Below are positions 25,241 to 34,558 of a stretch of DNA of 64,000 nucleotides, one piece after another. Both the position numbers and the translations under genes were made by a program. The stretch is taken from the NCBI GenBank assembly GCA_023393015.1, contig JAEWMY010000016.1:62001-126000 (forward strand), written 5' to 3'. This stretch comes from Spirochaetota bacterium (GTDB lineage Bacteria > Spirochaetota > Spirochaetia > Treponematales > Treponemataceae). The notes under the pieces are model-generated. The model did no database searches. It saw only the letters and a program-made list of their open reading frames with translations, and was not told the DNA's origin. How positions within the stretch are numbered: the stretch's first letter is position 1; every line of letters begins with the position of its first letter.

Positions 25241-27724
25241 CTAGCCGACGACGGCCTTGATTTCGACGGTCGTGCCCTTCGCCCCGGAGGCGACGAGCGT
25301 GCCGTCCGCCTTCGCGGAGCCAGAGGTCACCGTCAGCGCGATCTTTCCCGCGGGGTCGCGGTTCTCGACCGTTATCACGTAGGTGCAGCCGCGGTAGTTC
25401 CGCGTGATCGTCGCGTTCTTGACGTGGGCGGGAAGGCGCGGCTCGACGCGGAGTCCCGCGTACTCGCCCCGGATGCCGCAGATCCACTGCGAAAGCGCGA
25501 CGAAGTTCCAGGCCGCGGTTCCGGTGAGCCAGCTGTTCTTGGCCTCGCCGTGGCGACGCGCGGCCTTTCCCGCGACCATCTGCGCGTAGACGTACGGCTC
25601 GAGGCGGTGGATCTCGCTGATGTCCTCGAGATAGGCGGGGGCGATCTTCTTGTAGTACTCCCACGCGTTCGCCGGGCGGCCGGCCTTCACCTCCCCGATG
25701 ATGACCCACGGGTTGTTGTGGCAGAAGATACCGGCGTTTTCCTTGTATCCGGGCGGATACGAGGAAACCTCGCCGAGTTCGATGTGATAGTCGCGGTACG
25801 GCGGGTCGAGGATTACGATGCCGTACTTCGTGTCGAGGTGCTTCTTCACGGAGTCGAGCGCCTTGATCGGGTAGCCCTTGTCTGCGCCGACTTGCGCCAT
25901 CGAGCCGAAACCCTGGCTTTCGATGAAGATCTTTCCGTCCTGGCACTCGTGCGAGCCGATCTTGTTCCCGAAGTCGTCGTAGGCGCGGATGTACCACTCG
26001 CCGTCCCAACCGGTCTTGCAGATCTGCTCGGCCATCTTGGCGGCCTGTTTCTCCGCCCACTTCGCCTCGCCTTCCTTGCCGAGGAGGCGGCACATCGCGG
26101 CGTATTCGGGAGCGACGTACACGAACATCTGGGCGATCATCACGGACTCGGCGTTCTTGCCGTCCTTGTTGGTCGACGTCTGGAAGGAGTCGTTCGGGTC
26201 CTTGCTGAAGCAGTTGAGGTTGAGGCAGTCGTTCCAGTCGGCGCGCCCGATGAGGGGAAGGCCGTGCGGACCGAGGTTCTTGACGGTGTAGTGGAAGCTC
26301 CGCTTCAGGTGCTCGAACATCGACGCCTTGTTGGTCGGGCTGTTGTCGAACGGAACCTGCACGTTCAGGAAGTCCACGTCGCCGGTTTCGCGGATATAGC
26401 CGCCCACGCCGAGGACGAGCCAGAGGGGATCGTCGTTGAAGTGGCTGCCGACGTCCGCGTTGCCGCGCTTGGTGAGCGGCTGGAACTGGTGATAGGCGGA
26501 GCCGTCCTCGAACTGGGTCGAGGCGACGTCGAAGAGGCGCTCGCGCGCGCGGGTCGGGATCTGGTGCACGACGCCGAGCATGTCCTGGCTCGTGTCGCGG
26601 AAGCCGATGCCGCGGCCGATTCCCGATTCGAAGTAGCTGGCGGAACGCGCGAAGTTGTAGGTGACGATGCACTGGTACTGGTTCCACACGGCCATGCGGT
26701 CGAGCTTCTCGTCCCCGGTCTTGAGGGTGAAGTTCGAAAGGAGCCCGTCCCAGAAAGCCTTAAGCTCGGCGAAGGCGGCGTTGACCTGTTCGGGCGTCGC
26801 GAACCGCTTCTGGAGCGCGATCGCCTTCTCCTTGTTGATCACGCGCATCGCGGGATTCGTCTGGAGAAGACCCGCCGAAGGCGCGGGGCATCCGTTCTCG
26901 CCGGCCCACTTCTTGTCCTCCGCCATCTCGACGTAGCCGAGGACGAAGACAAAGGTCTTCGACGCGCCGGGCTCGAGGGAGACGTTGAGGCGATGGCTCG
27001 CGATGGGCGACCATCCGTCCGCGACGAAGTTTCCGCTCTTGCCGGCCATGACGGTTTCGGGGGCGTCGTAGTTGTTGTGCAGGCCGAGGAAGGTTTCGCG
27101 GTCGGTATCGAAGCCGTCGATTTTGGAATTGACGGAATAGAAGGCGAAGTGGTTGCGCCGCTCGCGGTACTCGGTCTTGTGGTAGATCGCGCCGTCCTCG
27201 ATCTCGACCTCTCCGGTGGAGAAGTTGCGCTGGAAGTTCGTCGTGTCGTCGAGGGCGTTATAAAGGCACCACTCCACGAACGAAACGAGGGAGAGGTCCT
27301 TCTTCGCGCCCGACTCGTTCTTGAGGGTGATCATCTGCACTTCGGCGTTCTCGCCGTTCGGCACCATATAGAGGACGTCGGCCCGCACGCCGTTCTTGGA
27401 GGAGGAAAGCTTCGAGTATCCGAAACCGTGTCGGCACTCGTAGGAATCGAGCTCCACGCGCATCGGCTTCCAGCCGGGATTCCAGACGGTGTCGCCGTCC
27501 TTGATATAGAAGTAGCGGCCGTTGTTGTCGAGCGGAACGTCGTTGTAACGGTATCGGGTCAGGCGGCGGAGCCGGGCGTCGGTATGGAAGGCGTAGCCGC
27601 CGGCCGTATTCGAAATGAGGGAGAAGAATTGCGTGTTCCCGAGATAATTGATCCAGGGATACGGGGTCCGCGGCGTCTCGATGACGTATTCGCGGTTGTT
27701 GTCGTCAAAATGTCCGAATTTCAT
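25241..27724 (-). CDS. cellobiose phosphorylase (GH94)
   Basis: 827-residue GH94 enzyme converting cellobiose and phosphate to glucose-1-phosphate and glucose in the cytoplasm. The N-terminus MKFGHFDDNNREYVIETPRT, the block WINYLGNTQFFSLISNTAGG, RTPYPW and the catalytic region GRADWNDCLNLNC (acid D496) match characterised cellobiose phosphorylases closely as remembered, including the FETGIGRG-like segment FESGIGRGIGFRDTSQD. Length is normal for the family. The ATG at 27724 has AAGGAGAGG, a strong promoter lies 40-68 bp upstream and a terminator follows. NagB is encoded upstream on the same strand. Confidence 0.92.
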   Translation of the reverse strand: MKFGHFDDNNREYVIETPRTPYPWINYLGNTQFFSLISNTAGGYAFHTDARLRRLTRYRYNDVPLDNNGRYFYIKDGDTVWNPGWKPMRVELDSYECRHGFGYSKLSSSKNGVRADVLYMVPNGENAEVQMITLKNESGAKKDLSLVSFVEWCLYNALDDTTNFQRNFSTGEVEIEDGAIYHKTEYRERRNHFAFYSVNSKIDGFDTDRETFLGLHNNYDAPETVMAGKSGNFVADGWSPIASHRLNVSLEPGASKTFVFVLGYVEMAEDKKWAGENGCPAPSAGLLQTNPAMRVINKEKAIALQKRFATPEQVNAAFAELKAFWDGLLSNFTLKTGDEKLDRMAVWNQYQCIVTYNFARSASYFESGIGRGIGFRDTSQDMLGVVHQIPTRARERLFDVASTQFEDGSAYHQFQPLTKRGNADVGSHFNDDPLWLVLGVGGYIRETGDVDFLNVQVPFDNSPTNKASMFEHLKRSFHYTVKNLGPHGLPLIGRADWNDCLNLNCFSKDPNDSFQTSTNKDGKNAESVMIAQMFVYVAPEYAAMCRLLGKEGEAKWAEKQAAKMAEQICKTGWDGEWYIRAYDDFGNKIGSHECQDGKIFIESQGFGSMAQVGADKGYPIKALDSVKKHLDTKYGIVILDPPYRDYHIELGEVSSYPPGYKENAGIFCHNNPWVIIGEVKAGRPANAWEYYKKIAPAYLEDISEIHRLEPYVYAQMVAGKAARRHGEAKNSWLTGTAAWNFVALSQWICGIRGEYAGLRVEPRLPAHVKNATITRNYRGCTYVITVENRDPAGKIALTVTSGSAKADGTLVASGAKGTTVEIKAVVG

Positions 27725-27763
27725 AACCTCTCCTTAAGTTAATTGAAAGGGTCAACCAACCAG

Positions 27764-27792
27764 AGAATACCACAGGCCTGTCGCGCTGTCAA
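27764..27792 (-). promoter_or_regulatory. strong promoter of cellobiose phosphorylase
   Basis: Minus strand: consensus -35 TTGACA (27792-27787), 17-bp spacer, -10 TATTCT (27769-27764), then a leader of about 33 nt. Confidence 0.75.
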
Positions 27793-27803
27793 AGGGTTAT
27801 CAC

Positions 27804-28601
27804 CTAGGGCCGGTTGTTCTTCGCCTCGATATCCTTGAAATACCGCACGGTACCGACGCGAAGCTCGTCGGTCGCGTCCTCGTCGCAGACGATGACCGCC
27901 TTCGGGTGCATTTGCAGCACGCTGATCGTCCACATGTGGTTAACGCCTTCCTCGATGGCGTGATGAAGGGCGCGGGCCTTAGCGTAGCCGGAGGCCAGGA
28001 TCAACACCTCCTCGGCGTCGGTAATCGTGCCGACGCCGACGGTCAACGCTCGGGTCGGTACCTGTTCGGGGTCACCTCCGAAAAAACGCGAGTTCATGAT
28101 GATAGTGTCCTGGGTCAGCGTTTTTACGCGCGTGCGCGACGAGAGCGCCGAGCCGGGCTCGTTAAAGGCAATATGCCCGTCGGCCCCGACGCCGCCCATG
28201 AACAGGTTAATGCGGCCGAACGAGGCGATGCGTTCCTCGTATCTCCGGCATTCGGCGTCCGGATCCTTCGTGGTACCGTCGAGCAGGTTGATATTCCCGG
28301 CGGGAATGTCTACATGGGAGAAAAAGTTGTCCATCATGAAACGCCGATAGCTTTGCGGATGGTTCCCGTCGAGACCGAGATACTCGTCCATGTTGAAAGT
28401 AACGACGTGCTTGAAGGAGACCTTACCCGCCTTGTTGAGGCGGATCAGTTCCTTGTACACCCCGAGCGGCGTGGAACCGGTCGGCAACCCGAGGACAAAC
28501 GGGCGGTCGGCGGCCGGTTTATAGGTGTTGATGCGCCAAACGATGTGGTTCGCCGCCCATTCCGCGCACGTTACGTAGTCTTCCCTGACTATTACCCTCA
28601 T
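27804..28601 (-). CDS. nagB: glucosamine-6-phosphate deaminase
   Basis: 265-residue NagB: converts glucosamine-6-phosphate to fructose-6-phosphate and ammonia, the last step of amino-sugar catabolism. Family motifs are GLPTGSTPLGVYKELI (phosphate site), FNMDEYLGL (catalytic Asp) and GADGHIAFNEPGS (catalytic His and Glu). Length is the usual 260-270. The ATG at 28601 is preceded by AGGAGT, and a promoter lies 30-58 bp upstream. No nagA is in the window. Confidence 0.95.
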   Translation of the reverse strand: MRVIVREDYVTCAEWAANHIVWRINTYKPAADRPFVLGLPTGSTPLGVYKELIRLNKAGKVSFKHVVTFNMDEYLGLDGNHPQSYRRFMMDNFFSHVDIPAGNINLLDGTTKDPDAECRRYEERIASFGRINLFMGGVGADGHIAFNEPGSALSSRTRVKTLTQDTIIMNSRFFGGDPEQVPTRALTVGVGTITDAEEVLILASGYAKARALHHAIEEGVNHMWTISVLQMHPKAVIVCDEDATDELRVGTVRYFKDIEAKNNRP

Positions 28602-28630
28602 CTATTACTCCTGTACGGTGATGAATTTAC

Positions 28631-28659
28631 ATGATAATCGAGTTCCCGCGGGTTTGCAA
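28631..28659 (-). promoter_or_regulatory. promoter of nagB
   Basis: Minus strand: -35 TTGCAA (28659-28654), 17-bp spacer, -10 TATCAT (28636-28631). The leader is about 24 nt with AGGAGT. Confidence 0.5.
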
Positions 28660-28669
28660 ACAAAAGAGG

Positions 28670-30796
28670 TCAGGAGTGGCTGGGCTCGGAGAATATTGAT
28701 CCGCGAACGCGACGGACGAGATTCGCCCGCCCGAGGGAGACGGGGACGATTTCCCCCGATCCCTCCAGGGCGAGGGAAACGATAAGGTCGCCGGAACGCT
28801 TCTCGGTCGATACGGGCCGGCCGAGGAGGAGCGGTCCGTCCTTTTCGTCGAGCTTGACCTCGAGAAGCGCGCCCGAGGCCATGGCGTGTTCTGCGATCCT
28901 GACCTTTCCGAGAAAGTCCATGCCGCGCGCCTCGATCTTCTCGATCCTGACGGACGCCGGATCAAGCTGTTCGCGCGTGATGACGATACGGCGCTCGACG
29001 CGCGAGCGCAACGCCTCGCGGATGTCGGGATCGACGTCCATCGCGTCGATGGCGGAGAACAACTCGGCGACAAGGGCCGCGCGCGCCGCGGCTCCGGCCC
29101 CGCCTGACGCCGACGTTCCCGCGGACGCCGTACCGCCCGTCGCGCGGATGTCCTTCGCCGTTCCGTCCGCGCCTCCGTCAGCCTTCGGGGCCGGATCGAT
29201 CCGGAGGGGCGGGAGCCGGGTCGCTCGCGGACGCGCGGGCGGCGTGGACACCGACGGGGCGAAGTCCAACCCCGCGCGGGAGAAGAGTTCCGCGAGATCG
29301 TCCTCCGAGGATACCGCCAGGGTGTAGACCCCGGGCGCGAGCGTCTTTCCTATCCAGGGAGCCACGGCCTCGTTACGCTCGAACACGGCCCTGCGGCCCT
29401 CGTCCACGCGGAGGACGTACCCGTGATACAGGGAAACGGAGGAGTAATTGCGGTACCAGTCGGAAATCGTGAACGCGACGTTGCCCGGCAGGGGCTGCCG
29501 CGAAAGCGACGACAGGGTCTCTATCACCGTCGCGTCCGTCTCGCCCATGTCGAAGGCCGCGGAGCAGGATTTCCTCGTGATCGAGAAATTGCCGGCGGTC
29601 TGGATGTCGGACACCTCGAGAAACGCGGCGAGCGGAAGGAGGGAGGCGAGCGGAAGGCCGGGAAAGACGATGACCTCGAACGAGGGCGACACCACGATCG
29701 CGTGGGAGGTCTGGGCGGCCGCGTCGAAAAACGCCTCGTTGCGGACGAAGGTTCCGTCGCCGCCGTCGAGGATGATCCCGAGCGCCCGCGCGATCCCGGG
29801 AAAATCGGGCGGCGCGTCGCGGGAAACGACCGGGACGCGGGGAATCGGGGCCGGAGACTCGCCTTCGATCATGGCGGAAAAACGGGACCGCGCCCTCGGC
29901 GAAAGGGATCCGCCGAGGCGCTCTCCCGAGAGGAACGAAAGACGCCCCATGGCGACGTCCGCGTAGCGCGCGCCGCTCTCGAGGGAATGCGCGAAGTCGA
30001 CGAATGCCTGCGCGCCGCGCTGCAGCTCCTCGCGGGGGAAGCGACCCGTCGAGGCAGCGGCGACGTACGCCGCGCGCTCGGTCTCGCCGCATTGCGCGAA
30101 CGCGGCCCAGCGGGCGGGATCGGGGACGAGCCGGCCGTCGACCACGCCGACGAGCGAAAGATTGCGCAGGGCCGTCACGAGGGACTCTGCCAGGGCTTCG
30201 TCGTTCTCGAAACGCGGGAAACCCGCGAGAATCCCGGCGAGCGTTTTCTTTCGAAGCGACCCGTCGTTCCTGACCGACTCTCCCTCGAGGAGGAAAAAAC
30301 TGTAGAGCCCGGCGAGCGCGAGGTCGTCGAGCCGGAGCGCGGCGCGGGCCGGTTCCCCTCGGGAAACGGGCGCTACGAGCGCCGCCCGGGTGGCGTACGG
30401 CGCGAGTTCGTCCTCCAGAAGCGGATTGATCGCGTACGCGCGAGCGCTTTCCTCGTCGCGGCGGTAGACGATAAGCCGTTCCTCCAGGTTGAGGATGCGC
30501 TCGTACACGGCGGAAAAGGACGAGGAGGGACTCAGCAGGGATACGATCCGCTGCTGCGTCGGGGAGTTCATCTCCCGGATGGCGGCGAGCACGGCGCGGT
30601 CCTCTTCGTCGAGACCCTGCGCGATGAGTTCCTTGGTCGACTTCCTGCGGAGAAAGGCGGACAGCTCCTCGATGAGCCGCTGTTTGTTGAAAGGAGTCTT
30701 GATCGCGCCGAGATACATCCGGAGAAGGTCGAAGAAGTACTGGTCCGAAAGGCGCGTCAGGGCTTCGCGCCAGGCGACGACGGATTCGTGCCTCAT
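28670..30796 (-). CDS. helicase-associated (PF13625-like) partner of XPB
   Basis: 708-residue protein. The C-terminal half contains the 'helicase C3' block seen in bacterial XPB-associated proteins: VVSPSFEVIVFPGLPLASLL, the beta-rich ITRKSCSAAFDMG, and LPGNVAFTISDWYRNYSSVS. The N-terminal 250 residues look like repeated winged helices (ELSAFLRRKSTKELIAQGLD; IREMNSPTQQRIVSLLS). A Pro/Ala/Gly-rich linker precedes a C-terminal beta-strand domain. ATG 30796 overlaps the XPB stop (ATGA). In other bacteria such proteins are encoded next to XPB and are thought to load or regulate it in DNA repair; this role is carried over by inference. Confidence 0.75.
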   Translation of the reverse strand: MRHESVVAWREALTRLSDQYFFDLLRMYLGAIKTPFNKQRLIEELSAFLRRKSTKELIAQGLDEEDRAVLAAIREMNSPTQQRIVSLLSPSSSFSAVYERILNLEERLIVYRRDEESARAYAINPLLEDELAPYATRAALVAPVSRGEPARAALRLDDLALAGLYSFFLLEGESVRNDGSLRKKTLAGILAGFPRFENDEALAESLVTALRNLSLVGVVDGRLVPDPARWAAFAQCGETERAAYVAAASTGRFPREELQRGAQAFVDFAHSLESGARYADVAMGRLSFLSGERLGGSLSPRARSRFSAMIEGESPAPIPRVPVVSRDAPPDFPGIARALGIILDGGDGTFVRNEAFFDAAAQTSHAIVVSPSFEVIVFPGLPLASLLPLAAFLEVSDIQTAGNFSITRKSCSAAFDMGETDATVIETLSSLSRQPLPGNVAFTISDWYRNYSSVSLYHGYVLRVDEGRRAVFERNEAVAPWIGKTLAPGVYTLAVSSEDDLAELFSRAGLDFAPSVSTPPARPRATRLPPLRIDPAPKADGGADGTAKDIRATGGTASAGTSASGGAGAAARAALVAELFSAIDAMDVDPDIREALRSRVERRIVITREQLDPASVRIEKIEARGMDFLGKVRIAEHAMASGALLEVKLDEKDGPLLLGRPVSTEKRSGDLIVSLALEGSGEIVPVSLGRANLVRRVRGSIFSEPSHS

Positions 30797-32505
30797 ACGC
30801 CGCCGTCCCCGAGCGGCAACGCCCGCGAAAGCTCGCCCCACCGGACGATCTCGTACTCATAGCCCTGTTCCGCGAGGAATTTCTGGCGATTCGCGGCGAA
30901 ATCCTCCTCGACCGTGCGGGCGGTGATTACGGTGTAAAAATGCGACGAGCGCTCCTTCGGCCTGAGTATCCGGCCGAGGCGTTGCGCCTCCTCCTGACGG
31001 CTTCCGAAAGTGCCCGATATCTGTATGGCGACGGAGGCGTCGGGGAGGTCGATCGCGAAGTTCGCGACCTTCGAGACGACGAGGACGCGGATGGCGCCGG
31101 AGCGGAAATCAGCGTATATCCGGTCGCGTTCGGCGTTCGACGTCTTGCCGGTGATGATGGGACACGACAGGGCGCGGGCTATTTTCTCCAACTGGTCGAT
31201 ATACTGGCCGATCACGAGCACGGCGTCCTCGGCGTGCCGCGCGAGAAGCGAGGAGACGACGTCGAACTTGACCGGGTTCTCGCTCGCGATACGGTACTTC
31301 TGCCGCTGTCCGGCGACGGCGTACTCTACCTCGAGCGCCGGCGCGAGCTCCACCCGCACCTCGGTGCAAACCGCGGTCGCGATCCATCCCTGCCCTTCCA
31401 GGTCCTTCCAGGGAACGTCGTAGCGCTTCGGGCCCACGAGGCTGAACACGTCGCCCTCGCGGCCGTCCTCGCGCACGAGCGTGGCTGTCAGGCCGAGGCG
31501 GCGAATCGTCTGGATCTCGGCGGTGACGCGGAACACCGGGGCGGGGAGGAGATGCACCTCGTCGTAGACTATGAGTCCCCAGGCACGTTCGCGGAACAGG
31601 CGGAAGTGCGGGAACTCGCCCTCCTTGTCGGGCCGCCAGGTCACGATCTGGTAGGTCGCGACCGTCACGGGGCGGATTTCCTTGGCGTCGCCGGTATACT
31701 CGCCGATGTCATCGCGCGAAAGCGTGGTCTTGTCGACGAGCTCGTCTATCCATTGATGCACGGCGGCCACGTTGGTCGTGAGTATGAGCGTGCTCGTCTT
31801 GAGCAGCGCCATCACCTGCATGCCGACGACGGTCTTTCCCGAGCCGCACGGAAGCACGATGGTGCCGTACCCCGTACCGGGCCCGCGGTCGCCGACGAGG
31901 GCGCCGGCGGCCTCGCGCTGGTAGTCGCGGACGGTAAGGGGCGAGCCCGAAAGGGCCGTTTCGCGCAAACCCACGTCGAGCGGGTCGCCGTCGCGCAGGG
32001 GCGCCTCGTCCTTGACGGGCCAACCCAGGCGCAGGAGCTCCTGCTTGACGGTGCCGCGGTGAAGGACGGCGACCCGGAACCGGTAACCCTCGCCTCCCTC
32101 GTGCGCGAGGTACTTCGCCATGTGCCGCGAGGCAGCGAGTTCCTGGAACACGCGGGCGGACGAGGACTCGAGGACGAGCGCGCCCTCGTCGTCCGAGGGA
32201 ACAAGCCTGAGGGTTCCGAACCTGCTCATCGTATCAGGTATCCAGGCGAGCACGGAGGCGGGAACCGCGAAACGGGAAAATTCCTTAAGCGTTCCCGTGA
32301 TGTCGTCGGGCGCGAACCCGGCGCTCGCGGCGTTCCACAGCGAAAGCGGCGTCACGCGGTACGTGTGGAGGTGTTCGGGGGATTTCTCCAGCTCGGCGAA
32401 GGGGATGAGCGCGTTGCGCGCCTCGATCGCCCTCGGCGCGTGAACGTCGAGAAGGATCGAGCGGTCGCCCTGTACGATTAGGGGATTCATCTGGTCATGC
32501 GGCAT
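30793..32505 (-). CDS. XPB/Ssl2-type DNA repair helicase
   Basis: 570-residue superfamily 2 3'-5' helicase of the bacterial XPB group, found in spirochaetes, actinobacteria and others and linked to nucleotide-excision-type repair. An N-terminal damage-recognition-like domain (about 1-190) precedes helicase lobe 1 with LPCGSGKTVVGMQ (Walker A, near 220), DEVH (near 315) and LTATLVREDGREGDVF, then lobe 2 with SGTFGSRQEEAQRLGRILRPK. ATG 32505 was chosen because the promoter (TTGCCC, 17 bp, TACAAT) ends 8 bp upstream; an earlier in-frame TTG at 32526 lies within that promoter. Coupled to the PF13625 partner. Confidence 0.9.
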   Translation of the reverse strand: MPHDQMNPLIVQGDRSILLDVHAPRAIEARNALIPFAELEKSPEHLHTYRVTPLSLWNAASAGFAPDDITGTLKEFSRFAVPASVLAWIPDTMSRFGTLRLVPSDDEGALVLESSSARVFQELAASRHMAKYLAHEGGEGYRFRVAVLHRGTVKQELLRLGWPVKDEAPLRDGDPLDVGLRETALSGSPLTVRDYQREAAGALVGDRGPGTGYGTIVLPCGSGKTVVGMQVMALLKTSTLILTTNVAAVHQWIDELVDKTTLSRDDIGEYTGDAKEIRPVTVATYQIVTWRPDKEGEFPHFRLFRERAWGLIVYDEVHLLPAPVFRVTAEIQTIRRLGLTATLVREDGREGDVFSLVGPKRYDVPWKDLEGQGWIATAVCTEVRVELAPALEVEYAVAGQRQKYRIASENPVKFDVVSSLLARHAEDAVLVIGQYIDQLEKIARALSCPIITGKTSNAERDRIYADFRSGAIRVLVVSKVANFAIDLPDASVAIQISGTFGSRQEEAQRLGRILRPKERSSHFYTVITARTVEEDFAANRQKFLAEQGYEYEIVRWGELSRALPLGDGGV

Positions 32506-32513
32506 AACGAACC

Positions 32514-32542
32514 ATTGTATCCGCAACCCATTGCGGGGGCAA
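32514..32542 (-). promoter_or_regulatory. promoter of XPB helicase pair, near-leaderless
   Basis: Minus strand: -35 TTGCCC (32542-32537), 17-bp spacer, -10 TACAAT (32519-32514), with eight bases to the ATG at 32505 and no Shine-Dalgarno site. Confidence 0.6.
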
Positions 32543-32547
32543 GGCCT

Positions 32548-33570
32548 TTATTGATACATGATGAGGTACGGCCGCGGATCGAGCGCGAGCACTTCCTCGG
32601 GCGTCATCAACGGCCTGTCCCATCCGGCGCCGGCGATCGTGGGCTCGAGAAACAGCTTGAACGATTTCAGCGGTATGTTCCGGGCGAGCGCGTTGTGCGC
32701 GTAGGTATTCTTCTTCAGCGGCGGCGACCCGAAGCCGTCGGCGCAGTGGACGAGCTTGACGAGCGGGTAATCGGAGCGCACCTCGTTCCGCGCAGATATC
32801 ATCTTCGGTTTGAACTGGTGTACGACGAGCATGCGGCGCCCGGGAAGCCCGTTCTCCAGGATGTGCGCCTGCATCATCTCCTGCGCCGCGTTCAGCTCCG
32901 CCGCCGTCACGTAGCCGATCTCCTGCATGGGCTTTTCGGTGCGCCATTCGGGATCCAGCGCGAGATGGACGTTGTCGTATCGGAGGAACGGAAGGAGCCG
33001 GCTCATCGCCGATTCGACGGTAAAGCGGCCGATCTGGTGATCGAGGAACACGTACCAACCGCGGGCGGCGGCGTATTCAACGTACTGCCGCACGGTCGCG
33101 TCGGAAAGTATTCCGATGTCGCCGCCCGGCCAGCAGGTGCCGTAGATGATGTAGAGGGCCGGGATGACGCCGCGGTTGCCGTTGGCGGCGTCGTACCGGG
33201 AGGCGAGGCCCGCGACTACGCCGTCGAGGTCCTCGAGTTTGTGTTGTCCGAGAAGGCCCATGTTGCGCGCGCCCGGTTTCCCGTATACGGCGACTATGTC
33301 CGAGTTCAAAAGGACGGACTGGAGTCTCGGGGACTCGCGGGACTCCTCGCGCGTCGGAACCCAGGCGGCGCTCTCGACGGACGAGAGGGCTATTTCGCGC
33401 GCGCCCGCCCAGGTGAGCGCGCGGGGGAAGAGGGGATCAAAGCGGGGTACGGCTCCCGGTTTCCCGGCTTTGTCGACGAGGGTAACGGGCGACTCGGAGG
33501 AGAGCGCTGTTGCAAGGCACGCGAGTAACGCCGCGACGACGGCGCGCTTCGACGTCTGATGGGTTTTCAT
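32548..33570 (-). CDS. secreted protein of unknown function, possible TIM-barrel
   Basis: 340-residue protein with a signal peptide (about residues 1-25, cleavage near ALSSES). The mature part has alternating strand-helix segments such as VIPALYIIYGTCWPG, GWYVFLDHQIGR, DNVHLALDPEWR and RRMLVVHQFKPKMI, which read like successive strands of a (beta/alpha) barrel with acidic, His and Gln residues at strand ends. No named family is recognised and no catalytic function is claimed. ATG 33570 has AGGAG. It follows a proline-rich secreted protein gene after 19 bp and precedes the separately promoted XPB gene. Confidence 0.65.
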   Translation of the reverse strand: MKTHQTSKRAVVAALLACLATALSSESPVTLVDKAGKPGAVPRFDPLFPRALTWAGAREIALSSVESAAWVPTREESRESPRLQSVLLNSDIVAVYGKPGARNMGLLGQHKLEDLDGVVAGLASRYDAANGNRGVIPALYIIYGTCWPGGDIGILSDATVRQYVEYAAARGWYVFLDHQIGRFTVESAMSRLLPFLRYDNVHLALDPEWRTEKPMQEIGYVTAAELNAAQEMMQAHILENGLPGRRMLVVHQFKPKMISARNEVRSDYPLVKLVHCADGFGSPPLKKNTYAHNALARNIPLKSFKLFLEPTIAGAGWDRPLMTPEEVLALDPRPYLIMYQ

Positions 33571-33589
33571 TCCGGCTCCTGTTTCTACC

Positions 33590-34558
33590 TTATCGGCCGG
33601 GAACTTGGCGAACTGAAGGGGCGCGCGCGCGAAAGAGGAAATCGGCCACGAGATCCCCGCGCGAGGCGCGGCTCACGACGAGGTCGCCTATCGCGTCGGC
33701 CGCAAGCGGCCCGGAAACGGATAGTCTTCTGAAAAAAGACTCCTCGTTCGGCACCTCCTGGCTCACGTCCACGTAAAGCCTGCCCGCCGTCGCGGAGGTC
33801 GGCCGGTAAAGGAGGTACACGAGCTCCCGTCGGCGAACGCCCTCGAGCACGAGATACCGTTCGCCCGTCACGAGGAAGGAGCCGTCTTTCGCGCGGGTAG
33901 ACACGAAGCCCGCGGAAAAGCCTCGCTCCAGGTCATGGCCGTTCACGACGCAGCGCAGCACCTCCACCGCGCTTTCGCCGCCGGAACTTTCGCCGGCGCC
34001 GCGTTTGGCGGCGCCATCTCCGACGGCCTGAGCGGATCGCGGCGATACGGGGGGCTTCGCGCCGGTTGCCGAACCGCCGCCGGCGTCCATCTTCTCGATC
34101 AATCGCTCGAGGAGGGCATCGGTCCCGGTCTTGCCTCCGGACGCGGACGACGCGGAGAACCCGCGAAGGAGCGGGTTGTCCTCGCCGAAGCCGAGAAGCG
34201 AAAGGAACCCGGCCGTCTCCGAGGCGGCGCGTCCCGCGTCGGGCGCGACTGAGCCCGCGGCGCCGGTACCCGCAGTTCCGGTGCCAGCCGCGCTCCCCGA
34301 CACGCCGCCCGCGCGATCGTGCCGCGGTTTCGGAGTCTTCGTCGCCGCGCCGTCGGGCGTACCGTTCTCGTCGGGAGAGAGGGAAGGAGGCGAGACGACG
34401 GGGGGTCGCGGCGGAGCGGGAATGGCCGGCGCGGCGGGTATCGGGATCGACGGCGCGGGGATCGGGTTCGGCGGCGCCCCCTGGGAGGCAAGCGACGCGA
34501 AAGAAGCCAGAAACAAGCCCGCGACGATCATGCGGGCGGGCGAACGGGCGGCCGTCAC
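33590..34558 (-). CDS. secreted proline-rich protein of unknown function
   Basis: 322-residue predicted exported protein. GTG 34558 overlaps the upstream stop (GTGA); an ATG nine codons later (34531) is the alternative start and leaves the hydrophobic signal segment IVAGLFLASFASLASQG intact. Residues 30-60 are a run of PIPAP/PPRPP repeats, followed by a Gly/Ala/Thr-rich low-complexity region to about 200. The folded part is probably the C-terminal 120 residues (GESAVEVLRCVVNGHDLERG to the end), rich in beta strands. No family is recognised. Operon position lies between the HExxH protein gene and the secreted barrel-like protein gene. Confidence 0.6.
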   Translation of the reverse strand: MTAARSPARMIVAGLFLASFASLASQGAPPNPIPAPSIPIPAAPAIPAPPRPPVVSPPSLSPDENGTPDGAATKTPKPRHDRAGGVSGSAAGTGTAGTGAAGSVAPDAGRAASETAGFLSLLGFGEDNPLLRGFSASSASGGKTGTDALLERLIEKMDAGGGSATGAKPPVSPRSAQAVGDGAAKRGAGESSGGESAVEVLRCVVNGHDLERGFSAGFVSTRAKDGSFLVTGERYLVLEGVRRRELVYLLYRPTSATAGRLYVDVSQEVPNEESFFRRLSVSGPLAADAIGDLVVSRASRGDLVADFLFRARAPSVRQVPGR

